Shown: one piece after another, positions 51,622-62,115 of the stretch
How positions within the stretch are numbered: position 1 is the stretch's first letter
Layout: every line of letters begins with the position of its first letter
Source of the DNA: Seriola aureovittata
Lineage: Eukaryota; Chordata; Actinopteri; Carangiformes; Carangidae
Assembly (NCBI RefSeq): GCF_021018895.1
Contig: NC_079381.1
Coordinates: 11,527,501 to 11,591,500, forward strand
DNA: 64,000 nucleotides
Direction: 5' to 3'
The notes under the pieces: model-generated
The model's input: the letters and a program-made list of their open reading frames with translations, nothing else
Database searches by the model: none
What the model was told of the DNA's origin: nothing
Translations under genes and position numbers: made by a program

Positions 51622-51654
<33 letters not shown>
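51622..51654 (+). repeat. (TA)16 microsatellite
   Basis: Uninterrupted TA alternation of about 33 bases. Confidence 0.95.
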
Positions 51655-51658
<4 letters not shown>

Positions 51659-51753
51659 GTACTTTACTTTATATTTTTTCTCTCTTAAATGTAGTGGCAC
51701 ACTTGTTTATATTCCTGTATGTCTTTATCACCTATAGTCTGTCAACTAGTTTG

Positions 51754-51866
<113 letters not shown>

Positions 51867-51992
51867 CTGCATATGAACGGAAGAGGGTGTGTAAGGCTTA
51901 AGTGTGTAACCCAGTGTATGAAAACAAGTAGATATTTGTATTACATCCCCCTCCCTCGGACCCCTGGCAGCTCATGAAAAATGAATGAAGGC

Positions 51993-52031
<39 letters not shown>

Positions 52032-52431
52032 CACATGTCGATCTCCACATGAGTTGATCAGCCATTCTGTCAGATCTTTCATTCAAGGACAGGGACTTGC
52101 ACCCCTGCTGGGAAAACCACATGTGTGAGAGGAAGAGAGAGTTGAGTGATACAGGGGGAAAATCAAGGTGGTGGGTTTGACAGATGCAGGTTGAGTGTGA
52201 TGGGGTTGATGCTGAGTAGATGATGACCACGCTACTGTTTTTCCTATATATTTTGCTTATATTAATAATTTTTTTGTTATATTAATAATTTAGCTATTCA
52301 TGAAGTCTACGTTTCAGCAGAAGCAGCTTTGCAATTTTCCCCTTGACATTTCCTCCTGTAGTTGTTGAGGCACTGATTAACCTTTCATCCATTTCTTCTC
52401 CTTCTCTCTCTGTTTCTCCATCTCTTTTTAG

Positions 52432-52614
52432 AAGTACAGCCTCTCATTGAGTGGTGGCTGGAGTGACAGAGGAGCACATGAAGAGGGGAAACGGCGTGAC
52501 AGCAACATCCTGACCGGTAACCTCGCTTCCGCACCCCACCACGCGCCCGGCAAACTCCAAGCAAGCGGGGCGTCAGAAGGAAGGAAACGCGCGACCACTC
52601 CTCCTGCAGGCATG
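52432..52614 (+). CDS. strbp: strbp exon carrying 5' UTR and the initiator ATG (partial CDS)
   Basis: The exon is bounded on the left by a long pyrimidine tract (52381-52429) ending in TTTTTAG; AG dinucleotides ending at 52434 or 52439 are alternative acceptors. It is bounded on the right by ATG followed directly by GTAATA, a good donor. Only the last three bases (52612-52614) are coding. Joined to the exon at 60361 they give [15 protein letters not shown], which fits the known STRBP N-terminus (MRSIRSFANDDRHVM in mammals). The -3 base of the ATG is G, an acceptable initiation context. The exon is CpG-containing and GC-richer than its surroundings. It holds one earlier ATG (52478), which opens an 11-codon out-of-frame uORF. 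The frame of the true ATG is open through the whole exon upstream (60 codons without stop) but has no other ATG. The acceptor position is less certain than the donor. Confidence 0.75.
52478..52513 (+). other. Short upstream ORF in the strbp 5' UTR exon
   Basis: ATG at 52478-52480 is followed by ten more codons and TGA at 52511-52513. It is out of frame with the strbp start at 52612 and ends 98 nt before it. Its -3 base is C and its +4 base is A, a weak initiation context, so leaky scanning or reinitiation would be expected. It is the only ATG in the exon before the true start. Confidence 0.5.
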
Positions 52615-53817
52615 GTAATACACCTCTCCGTCTGTTGGTGCTGCTGCGTGGAATGCTTTTGTATGTACGGTTGCGCGCGTGGATCACCCACAACAGAGCG
52701 GGGAACGTCCTGCAGACTGCGGGGGTGCGAGAGTTCAATCTGATAACTGGCTCTAGACATGACAGCAGAGTGTGTACGTCAGGGAGAAAGGATAAGATAA
52801 GAGCCGGTGCAGACGGGGACTGTATAGCTTTGTGTTTTGGGGAGATGACGGGAGATGAGAGTTATGCGTTCTCACTGGGGAAAAGAGGAGAAGGAGAAGT
52901 CAGAGGAATGAAAGAGAATGGATGGCGGGTTTGAAGAAGAGGAAGAACAATGAAAGGAAACAAAAAGAAGAACATGGAGGGTGATGTTGAAAAGAAGGAG
53001 AGTGGTGATTAAGAGAGAGAGTGAAATGAGCAATCAGTTCAATTACTATCGGTCGATCAGTAGGTTTTCTAGCAGTTTTTCTTCTTATTTGAGGACAACT
53101 TGTGATTGGAATGAATGTGTAACATCCTACCTGTTTTTCATTGGTCTAATCATTAAAGCTGAATGAGTATATACATGAGAATAAATGAGGCTTGTTTTTT
53201 TCATAACAGCACAAGCTGGATGTTATGTGAGGAAGAAGATGCAAAAAAAAAAAAAAAAAAGGACTTCTGTTTAGGGGGAGGAGAGGCCGGCTGAAGAGAT
53301 CAAAGGGAGCAGTTGAGGGGGAGAATGACAAGTGAGGGCAGATAAGACCACAAAAACATAAATGATGTACAGAAACATGAGGGATGAAAAGTGGATACGG
53401 AGAGCCAAAAGAGAAGTGGAGAGTGAAGAAATGGAGGAGAGGAGGGAGGTTAAGAGATGAGAGAGGTAGAAGTAGAGAGGAGGAGAAAGACAAGGGATTG
53501 ATTAATGGTCTTGGCCTGTGACAGTGGGAGCTTTTCCCCCGGGGGGGGGGGGGGCAGAGCAGAGGATGAATTATTAAAAAGTAGAACAAGAGGAAGAAGG
53601 AGGAAAAATGAGCACAGAGAGGAAGAGAGTGGAAGTGGGTTGTTGTAGGGGGAGGATGAAAGAATGAAGGGAGGGAAGGAAAGGAGGGCGGGGAGGAGGA
53701 AAATGAATGAGTGAGAGAGATCGAACGAAAACAAGACGCTGCCGAAGGTGCTGAGGTTGGACATTGCAGAAGATGGTACATGGTTGAGCTCATAAATAAC
53801 CACGGGTAATGAGACTA

Positions 53818-53878
<61 letters not shown>

Positions 53879-53880
53879 TG
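53818..53880 (+). repeat. (GT)n microsatellite
   Basis: GT array with a TATATG interruption at its left end and GCGCGTG at its right. Confidence 0.95.
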
Positions 53881-56800
53881 CAGATCGCAAACACAGTACT
53901 GTGATTAGTCTTGAGTTATGGTGATGCAGCAAATATTGTGGGTGACCTTGGCGAGGGTGTCACAGCGTAAACCGCATAAACACCAAACAGCTTCTTCATC
54001 GACTTTCCTCTGAGCTCTCTGCATTTAATGAATACACATGCCCACTGTATTTGTCTGCATCTTCATACGCCAACAGATGCTCACATAATACATTCTGGGT
54101 TGACTATTTTGTATCTGTCTGGCTTGCTGTATAGTTCGGTCCTTGTAGAGTTCACTCCTTTGTTTCTGAGAGACACACTGCGGAAAATGTTAAGAATTTT
54201 TTTTTGTTTTAGTTCCACTTCTTATACTGTGTTGAATATAAAATACTCTTAGTTGTACAATTAATAGAAGACATAATTGAATTGCTTTTTTAAAAAAAAA
54301 AATCTGTAAGGTTTTAAAAGCTTTTGTCGAAACAGGGAAACATATTTCATTAGAACATTTTTCAGGCTCTTCCACATGACATCATTTTATGTTCATTTTA
54401 TTGTGCTCTGGTATTGTCCCTCATGAAGACAAGCCCACACTCAGTACTGTAATAGAATGTCCAGAAACACTGCAATGTCAGCTCACGTGCTTTTAGCAGT
54501 CTGGCAATAATATTTTACAGGCAGGCAATAAACCTTTTAAACCACAGCGACATATTACTGGGAGCAAAGGACACAGATAAAACAATCTCTTCCTTGCAAA
54601 ATGCAATGTAAACTGGGTACTGTAATTTGGGGAGGCTGATGAATGTCATCCCAGAAGATGATGACATGATCTGTATGTATTGTACTCTTTTTCCATGTTT
54701 CCCTTCTTTATCTCATGTTTATCAGGACAGTAGAGAGGTTCCAGCGCGGTTGTTGTTTTGCCGCCAGGTCATGCAGCCGTGATATATGCGCACCCTGCCA
54801 TTGCGCGCACACACGCGTGTGTGTGACTGTCTGACTGCGCGCGTGGTAACCTGAAAGACAGCAAGAAAGAGAGGGAGCACAATAAAACAGGATAGAGGAT
54901 TGTGGCCGGGCCGACCTGCCAAGCAGAGTGCAGATAAATCACAGGATGAATTTTTAATGCAATCTCCCCTAGGCTGCTGGATGTTACAGAGACAGCACTG
55001 AGTTGTGTTTTTTTTCCAGTGTTGCTTGCTCCCATCACTCCTCGCCTATTTTGTCATGTTTTTGAATTTTCTTTTCTCCTTCGACTCTTCTCAGTTTCAT
55101 GTTGGTCTGAAGATGTGTGACATTTGTCTCAAATATCACTTCTAAAATGGTTTTGCCTGGTGATGATTTGTTTTTCTTGGTTTTTAGCACAGTTTTGTGA
55201 CGAAGGTGTAGCAGTGTTTTCTACTGCTGCTGGCCAGAAATATTAAAATCTGTTTTTTCGTCATCTTCCTCCATCTCCTTCTGCAGATTTCTCACCTTTG
55301 TTTCCCTTGTTTGTTTACCTTTTTAGAGGCTTTCCTCTGCATCCTCACCTCTCATTCCCTCTTCACAAGACTTTCTATTGTGTGTGCTGTCATCTAAGCA
55401 CTCAGCACAGACTTTAGGTGCCTGATTTATTAAAAGTAAGAGCACACAAACACATCCTCAGGAGCACTACCTATAAGCACACACATATTAAGTACAATGC
55501 TAAATAATAGGTAAAAAGGTAATGGATAGATTTCTGTTAAACACGTCTCTAGCAAAGACACGGGTGTAGAGTATCCCTCCAATCACAGCTGATACTGTTC
55601 CAGCGAGTCTTGTCCTTGGCATTGGGTCATGTAATTTATAGCAGATGGCCACAGAGAGACAGGATGAGACAGGAAGAGCCTGAGAGAGACAGGCTGCGAA
55701 GGAGAGGAAAGTCATTGGATTCTGCTTGATTCTGAAGTAAAGGAGCCGCCACTGACAGGGTGCATGTCTAACCACAGCACCCTGAACCGAAAATTGTTTT
55801 ACTGCAGAGCATTAGGGGCAGAATGGATGGGGTGAAGGATGGAAGTGATGGAAGTAATGAGTGTATGTGTGTGTGTGTGTATGTAAGACATTGGTTTTTG
55901 TGTGCCTACGACATTCATAATTTTAACAAATTTGTGGGATTTTTGCTTTGGAGTTTGTTTGTTTTTTTTTGTGTTGGATGTGTGTGCACATTAGTTTAGT
56001 ACACAGCGACTTGTAAATGCTGTGTAATGTGGTTATGTAACATAGGCCCGCCAGCTGGTGGGCCTCACTGGACCGTGAAATGGAGTGTAATTGGTAAGTG
56101 TGTGGTCTAAAAGCACTATGCAACAATGGCGTATGAAGGTATACTGTATAGAGAAGCACGCATGGTGTGTGCCAGCGGCTTTCAGACAGCTGGGATTTCA
56201 TAAATAAATATGTTCATGTCTGTTTCTGATTTCTTGGTAGATGGGAAGTTATTTTTTTGCTTCCCTCAAACTGATTCTATATATTTTATATTTAGCTTTT
56301 TCACAAAGTTATCCGTGGTTTTGGATGTCTGGGCTTTAGTGGAATCTTTTTCTTCTGAGCTACATGTTAAATTCATCCTCAAACTGTGAAAATAGACTGT
56401 CTGACCTGGATGGAAGACTGCCATGCCAAAATGTAGGCGTGTGTCCAGGTTTTCCTTCCACAGTGTGCTAAAATTATGTTTATCTTGTACTTAGTTGCAT
56501 AATAATGACATACATGTCCTGAAAAATAATTACTTACTTTTGTTGTAGCAATGTTTCCATAGTTTAGTTTTCTATGGCCATTACACCATATCATATATTG
56601 AACTTGGAGACATAGCACTATTAATTTTGGCCCTACAAGACCTCTGGTCTTAATTTTCACTTCCGAGGACCAGCATTAGGTCACAGTGCTGAAATGAGAC
56701 ACAGTGTAATTTTATGTCAGTGACACTGAGGGTTGTTCCCAGCGTCTGGAAAGAGATCCTTTGTGGCTTAACCATCATTTATGATTTATATTGCTATCAC

Positions 56801-59791
56801 TCTCACACACGCACTGGGGGCCATATTGTGCAGTTGACCTCCAGGTTGTGTGGAGGTCAGGGCGCAACTCAAGGACGACCACAGCCGTCTGTAACAGATT
56901 GAGTGTGTGTCTTTGTGTGTGTTGTATGTAGTGTCAGCTTCTCATTGATGGCATACCAGAGCATTGTGCCACAGGCTTGATAACAATAATCAGGATGAAG
57001 AGGGTATGAGAGCAACTTGAGGAGCTTCAACACAGAGCACTTGCGGAATTAAATTTCATCCTGATATGTCACTCAACCTCTCTCTCAAATCAGTGTGAAT
57101 CCGTGAAGTCCTGCATCTGTTCCTATCCTTGGCTACAGTAGCTTCCTCGCCGCACTGCTTGTCTAAATGTCTGCAACATTATCTGGGCTCATGCTGGCCT
57201 GAGGAGGTCGATTCCTGTCACTGGGTCCTCCTTAACTGCTCTGATTTACATGGTGATCAGAGAGGCCAGGCAGCAACTCCCCCATGGTCGAGTAGCACCG
57301 ACAAATGCACACATAGATACACAGACCACTCTCCTCACAGTGAGGGTTTATGGCTGCTGAGGCTCCCATTAGCAACGGCTCATAAAATCTGCGACTGTTG
57401 GTCTGTTAAACACTGCTCTGAGTAGGCGCACAAGTATAAAAGACACACACCGCATTGTACACTTGCACATAGACACATATGCACATACACACACTCGAAC
57501 TTACACAGTTATCACCTTTTTTTTATACAGTGCTTTTCACTTAAGCCAAAATATAATATTTCCTCTATAAAAGAGAAGAGGTGAAAAATCACTGACAGTA
57601 AAAATGACTCATAGCTCAATAAAGGAAGAGTGAAGTGATTTTTTTTTTCCCTCCAGTGGTCATTTGGATTGCCTTTCATTATTGATTAATGTGACTCTTA
57701 TTTTTCAATTAGTCACAAAAGATGTGAAAAATCATCAAATTGCTTTTTTTTTTTTTAATACATTTTTGAGTCATATACAGTAGAGGAAAGTAGGAAATCC
57801 TCAAAATTGAAAAATTCAAGATTCATTTTCTGCCAATCCAGTAATCCTCTGCACTATTACCATGGGATCTGTATGGACTTTTTTTTTTTTGGTCCTGTTG
57901 CACGGAGGCTTAATGTTTTGGACAAATTCCCCATAGCACTAATGAAGCATTTCAGCATTTCAAGTTACACCAAAGTATCAATCGTCTGAAAATGTCACAT
58001 GCAAGTAATGTTGGTCCAAAAATGATCTGATGATAGAAAAATATAAACAGATTGCATAGGTTTTTAATACTCAGGGTTTCTAAATTCACTCTCTGTCACG
58101 ATAGTTTGCCTTGCCAGGGTGTTGGAGAATGACAATTGAGTCCCAGTGGGAATGAAGCATCCGACCCTGCCAAATGTTTGTGCCACACTCTACACACAGA
58201 GATACACAGGCAGTGAGGCTGCAGTTATTGTGTAGTGCTTGTCCTCCATTCTGTTAATGGCTTTATCTCACTCACTCCGGTGAAAGAGAATGTCACCAGT
58301 TCAATTAGGAGTTGGATGAAGTGTGTGTTCACGTGTGTGTACATATATGTGCTTGTGTGTGTGTGTGTGTATGTGTGTACGTGGTCCTTGGATTTCAAGT
58401 AGATTGATAGTAGTGCTCAAGCTACACTATCCATACTACGGTGAAAAGGTCAACTCTCTGCTGTTTGTGTTTGTGTGTGTGTGTGTCGGTTATCATGCCT
58501 GGTGTGCGTTTCTCTTTGAGTAGATGTGTATGTATGTGTGTAGCGAATAAAGGGAAATGTGGGTTTCAGAGATAAGCAGGTGTACTTTGCAGCTTGTTGA
58601 GAGCAGCCTCCTCATGTTGAACTGGGTTATGCACCTCAGGCTCCCCAGCGCAGTGTGATAACCCCTAATGATTAAAAAAAGGACCTCATCCTTCAGATTC
58701 AGGTTACCAAGTGATGGTGTGAACAGCAGCTTGTAATCTTAATTGTTTTTCTCAGATATAACATCTTCATATTTCTAAAACAGGACGGAGGACGTAGTAG
58801 AGTGAGGAGAGGAAGTGATAGGCACAGCGAAACTGAGCGATAGCGATCAAGCTGGTGGGAGAGAAAAGTTGAAGATGAAAAAGCCAAAACCACAGTGACC
58901 TCAAAACTCTGGTTGATGTGATTTTTATGTAAACAGTGAGACAAAAGCCGTGCAGATAGTAAAGGAGAATTAAAACTGAGGGTAGAACAGAAGTGGTGTT
59001 GCTGCGAGCTGTAAAAGCTCTGCAATTAATATGAAATGAAGTGTTCTGACAAGCATTGTGATTTATTAATTATCTGTTTTACAGTTGCCCCAAAGACTTT
59101 ACATTATGTGTATTGCAACAAATGCTATAAGCTGTGATAATAGATTATAATGCACTTTCAAGGGTTACCCCCTCATCTGTTCTCTCTGCAGCCACTTTCA
59201 TTCTCTGTAATAACGGTTTTACATTTAAATTTGATAAGTTAATACTGAATGGTCTGATGTTTAATTAATATCTAACTTTAAGTGTTTTCCATTTAACATG
59301 AAGCTGCATAATCAACCACCCACTGAAATGCTGTGCAAAAGGCATAACATACAGTTTAAAAGGTGTTTTCATACGAATGCGCAAAAGCTCAGGGGCCCAT
59401 CTGGGAGGTATTAACTGCAGAGTGCAAATCAGAAAAGCCTCAGTTACACCTGTTCCTCTGCTTCATCTCTTTACTTTCCCATTCATCTTTGAATTCTTCC
59501 TCCCCTCCCACAAGTTTTTTTTTTTTGTCCCCCTTTAAAGATTCTGCACTGTTCCCACAGCCCTCCCCAGCTGTCTTCTATTCCCTTTCTTCTCGTTTTC
59601 ATGCCCCTTCTACTTTCTGTCGTTTACCCTTCTCTGATTGCCTCCCACCTGATCTCCTCCTCCCATGGTTTTTTTCCTCCTCAAACCTCTCAGAGAGTAG
59701 GAAGGGGCAAATGAGAAAGACTGAAGCTTTGACATGAATTCCCTGGGCCACAATGTCTGATTGAATTAGCACAGGTGGAGAGGATGGTCAG

Positions 59792-59835
59792 ATTTGTGTG
59801 TGCGTGTGTGTGTGTGTGTGGGGGGGGGGGGGGGG
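59792..59835 (+). repeat. (GT)n followed by G16
   Basis: A GT array leads directly into an uninterrupted run of 16 G residues at 59820-59835. Confidence 0.9.
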
Positions 59836-60224
59836 TTGTGCACATACATGCATGTCAGGGTCAGTGCCATTAAACAGGAACTGTCGCAAAGTTAAGAATT
59901 GATTTCTTTCCACTAAAAGAGATATATGTTCTGTCTGCATGGAGAGGCAACACACACTCCTGCACACACAAAAAGCCATTTGTACACACGTTTTGTGGGA
60001 TAGGAAGTGGCAGGGTGCGTCTTTCTGGTGCTTTTTTGTTGTACAGTTGTTTGTACAAGTGTGTGTTTTTTTTTTTTTCATGTTTTTTTTTTTTTTGTAA
60101 TTTTAGGTGTGTGATAGAAAGAAGTCTGTCTGCAACAGAGAGACCAAAGCTTGATTTGATGGATCAAAGCTCAATCTGTTTTATGAAGTCTCTCTGCAGT
60201 GGTGCTGTTGCTGTAGACAAAGAT

Positions 60225-60227
60225 GTT

Positions 60228-60267
<40 letters not shown>
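60225..60267 (+). repeat. (GT)n microsatellite close to the acceptor of coding exon 2
   Basis: About 20 GT units ending 94 bases before the acceptor AG at 60359-60360. Confidence 0.9.
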
Positions 60268-60269
<2 letters not shown>

Positions 60270-60294
60270 TGTACAGGTATGCGTGCATTTTTAA

Positions 60295-60624
<330 letters not shown>

Positions 60625-60645
60625 TAGGGTTGTAGTGACGCATTA

Positions 60646-61275
60646 TAGAGCCGCAGCTAATGATTGCTCTCAGTATCAATTAATCTCTTGAATTCTTTTT
60701 CAATTAATAGATTAGTTGTTTAGTCTATAAAATGTCAGAAACATGATATGACACAGAATGTGAACCTCGTACTTGTTATGTCTGATCTACAGTGTTAAAG
60801 TACACAATTATGATTATATTGCTGAGTTGTATGAGAAGATCAATACCACTATTCAAAGTTAATAAAACAGCTTACTCATACATCTAAATGTGACTAATTA
60901 ACATGAAGTATCTGTTATGTATTGTCTCTTTAATCCTTACCAAAACCAAAGTTTAAAATTTACAATTTGGGGTTTTATGTGGGATTATGTGACAACCTAT
61001 TACTTGGCTGGGAGCTGTCTTCACCTTGAAGTTGCTAGGCAACCAAGGGAGACTTCATCTCATCTGTCGAAAGGAATTGAATGAGCGTATTTCCTCAAAA
61101 TGTTTAACAACTCTTTTAATTGCACCCAGATATAAAACATAAAGGTATAAAACTTGTCACAGCGGAGAAGCTGGCAACAGACCTGTTTGATAAATGAATC
61201 AAATAAAGGGCTACTCATTTTGTTGTCAATCAATTGTCTGTTGATTAATTTACTGGTGTAAGTGATTCGTGGTTT
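60646..61275 (+). mobile_element. hAT-like MITE (copy E) split by another repeat
   Basis: The left half (60646-60765) reads GCCGCAGCTAATGATTG, CAATTAATAGATTAGTTGTT and TAGTCTATAAAATGTCAGAA. The right half (about 61150-61275) reads CAGCGGAGAAGCTGGCAACA and TTGTCAATCAATTGTCTGTT-GATTAATTTACTGG. Both belong to the same family as the copies at 24394 and 47320, in + orientation. About 380 bases of different sequence separate them. Confidence 0.55.
60820..61070 (+). mobile_element. Second fish repeat inserted in the MITE
   Basis: TGAGAAGATCAATACCACTA, AATAAAACAGCTTACTC, GTGACTAATTAACATGAAGT, TTGTCTCTTTAATCCTTACC-AAAACC, GGGGTTTTATGTGGGATTAT, TACTTGGCTGGGAGCTGTC and AGTTGCTAGGCAACCAAGGG-AGACTTC follow in the order of a very common percomorph repeat (GAAGATCGATACCACT...AACAGCTAGCCTGGC...TTAACATGTTATATC...GGTTATGTGCTGGACTATTTCTTGGC...GTTGCCTGGCAACC). 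The segment after CCACTA is shortened by an internal deletion. Confidence 0.6.
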
Positions 61276-61946
61276 TAGTGCTAAGACAAACTAGTGAAGT
61301 CTTTTTCATGCCACAAATGGTGTGGTCCAGTCACAAGAAGCTCAGAGGAAGCTCTGCGAGGACTCAGTCCCAGGCAGCAGAATCATTTTTGGCTCTGGAG
61401 GAAATGAACTTAACCACTTGACGGTCTCTGGGCACAGTCTCCATGGTCGGCTATCTTCATGAATCTTTTTATTAAGGGTTCACTACTTCTCATTTAAGTC
61501 TTGAATTGCCTTGTCAGATCTTATTTTGCAATGTTAACCGGCACCTTCTATTTTAATCCTTTAAAATACAAGATATTATTACATGAAATATAGATTTATG
61601 TTGAAATATTGTTTGTTTTTAATGAAGTTGGCAACCCCTTTTGATTTGCCGTCTTGCCTGCAGAGAAATTTGATTTATTAGATGTGTCACAAAATTGTAA
61701 TTAGGATTGAGTGTAGGATAGGACTAGGATATTAATGTGATTTCTTTGAAGCCATACATTAACAAGGTCATCTTCCTTTTAGATCTTTATACTATCTCGT
61801 TAACTCGTTGAGAGCCAAGCACAGATTTTCCTGTAAAATGCCACCTTTCCAGTTCTTCAGCTATGAATTGAAATGTGTGCGTCCTTATAGACAAAACCTG
61901 TGTACGATTTTATTGTTACCTATGGTTTATTTTCCTTTAAACACAG

Positions 61947-62115
61947 GGAGTCCAGCGGTGGTGGCGTGCTGTGTGGAGTGATGAGGATCGGCCTGGTTGC
62001 CAAAGGCCTCCTGATCAAAGGCGACATGGACCTAGAGCTGGTGCTGATGTGCAGAGACAAACCTACACAGACACTGCTGGACACTGTCTGTCACAATTTA
62101 CCCACACAGATAGAG
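61947..62115 (+). CDS. strbp: strbp coding exon 3: DZF domain continued (partial)
   Basis: The acceptor is AAACACAG at 61946 and the donor is ATAGAG|GTGAG at 62115. The exon is 169 nt. It completes the split Arg codon (AG|G) from the previous exon and ends in phase 0. The peptide includes [20 protein letters not shown] and [20 protein letters not shown], then ends NLPTQIE. This is the most conserved part of the N-terminal DZF fold. The form CGVMRIG...[13 protein letters not shown] matches STRBP better than ILF3 (RGVMRVG...LLLK..LDLELVLLC). With the ATG exon and the preceding exon it makes exactly 145 codons in one frame. The next exon, expected to begin near K-L-T-E-[ED]-K-Y, is not found before 64000, so the gene runs off the right edge. 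Confidence 0.92.

Noticed and set aside
53146..53793. 215-codon minus-strand frame rich in Ser, Pro, Leu and Phe
   Set aside because: It is the complement of a purine-rich tract, so its length reflects base bias.
57129..57425. 98-codon frame in the post-ATG intron
   Set aside because: It has no conserved motif, is His/Cys/Ser-rich in a random fashion, and no exon borders are visible.
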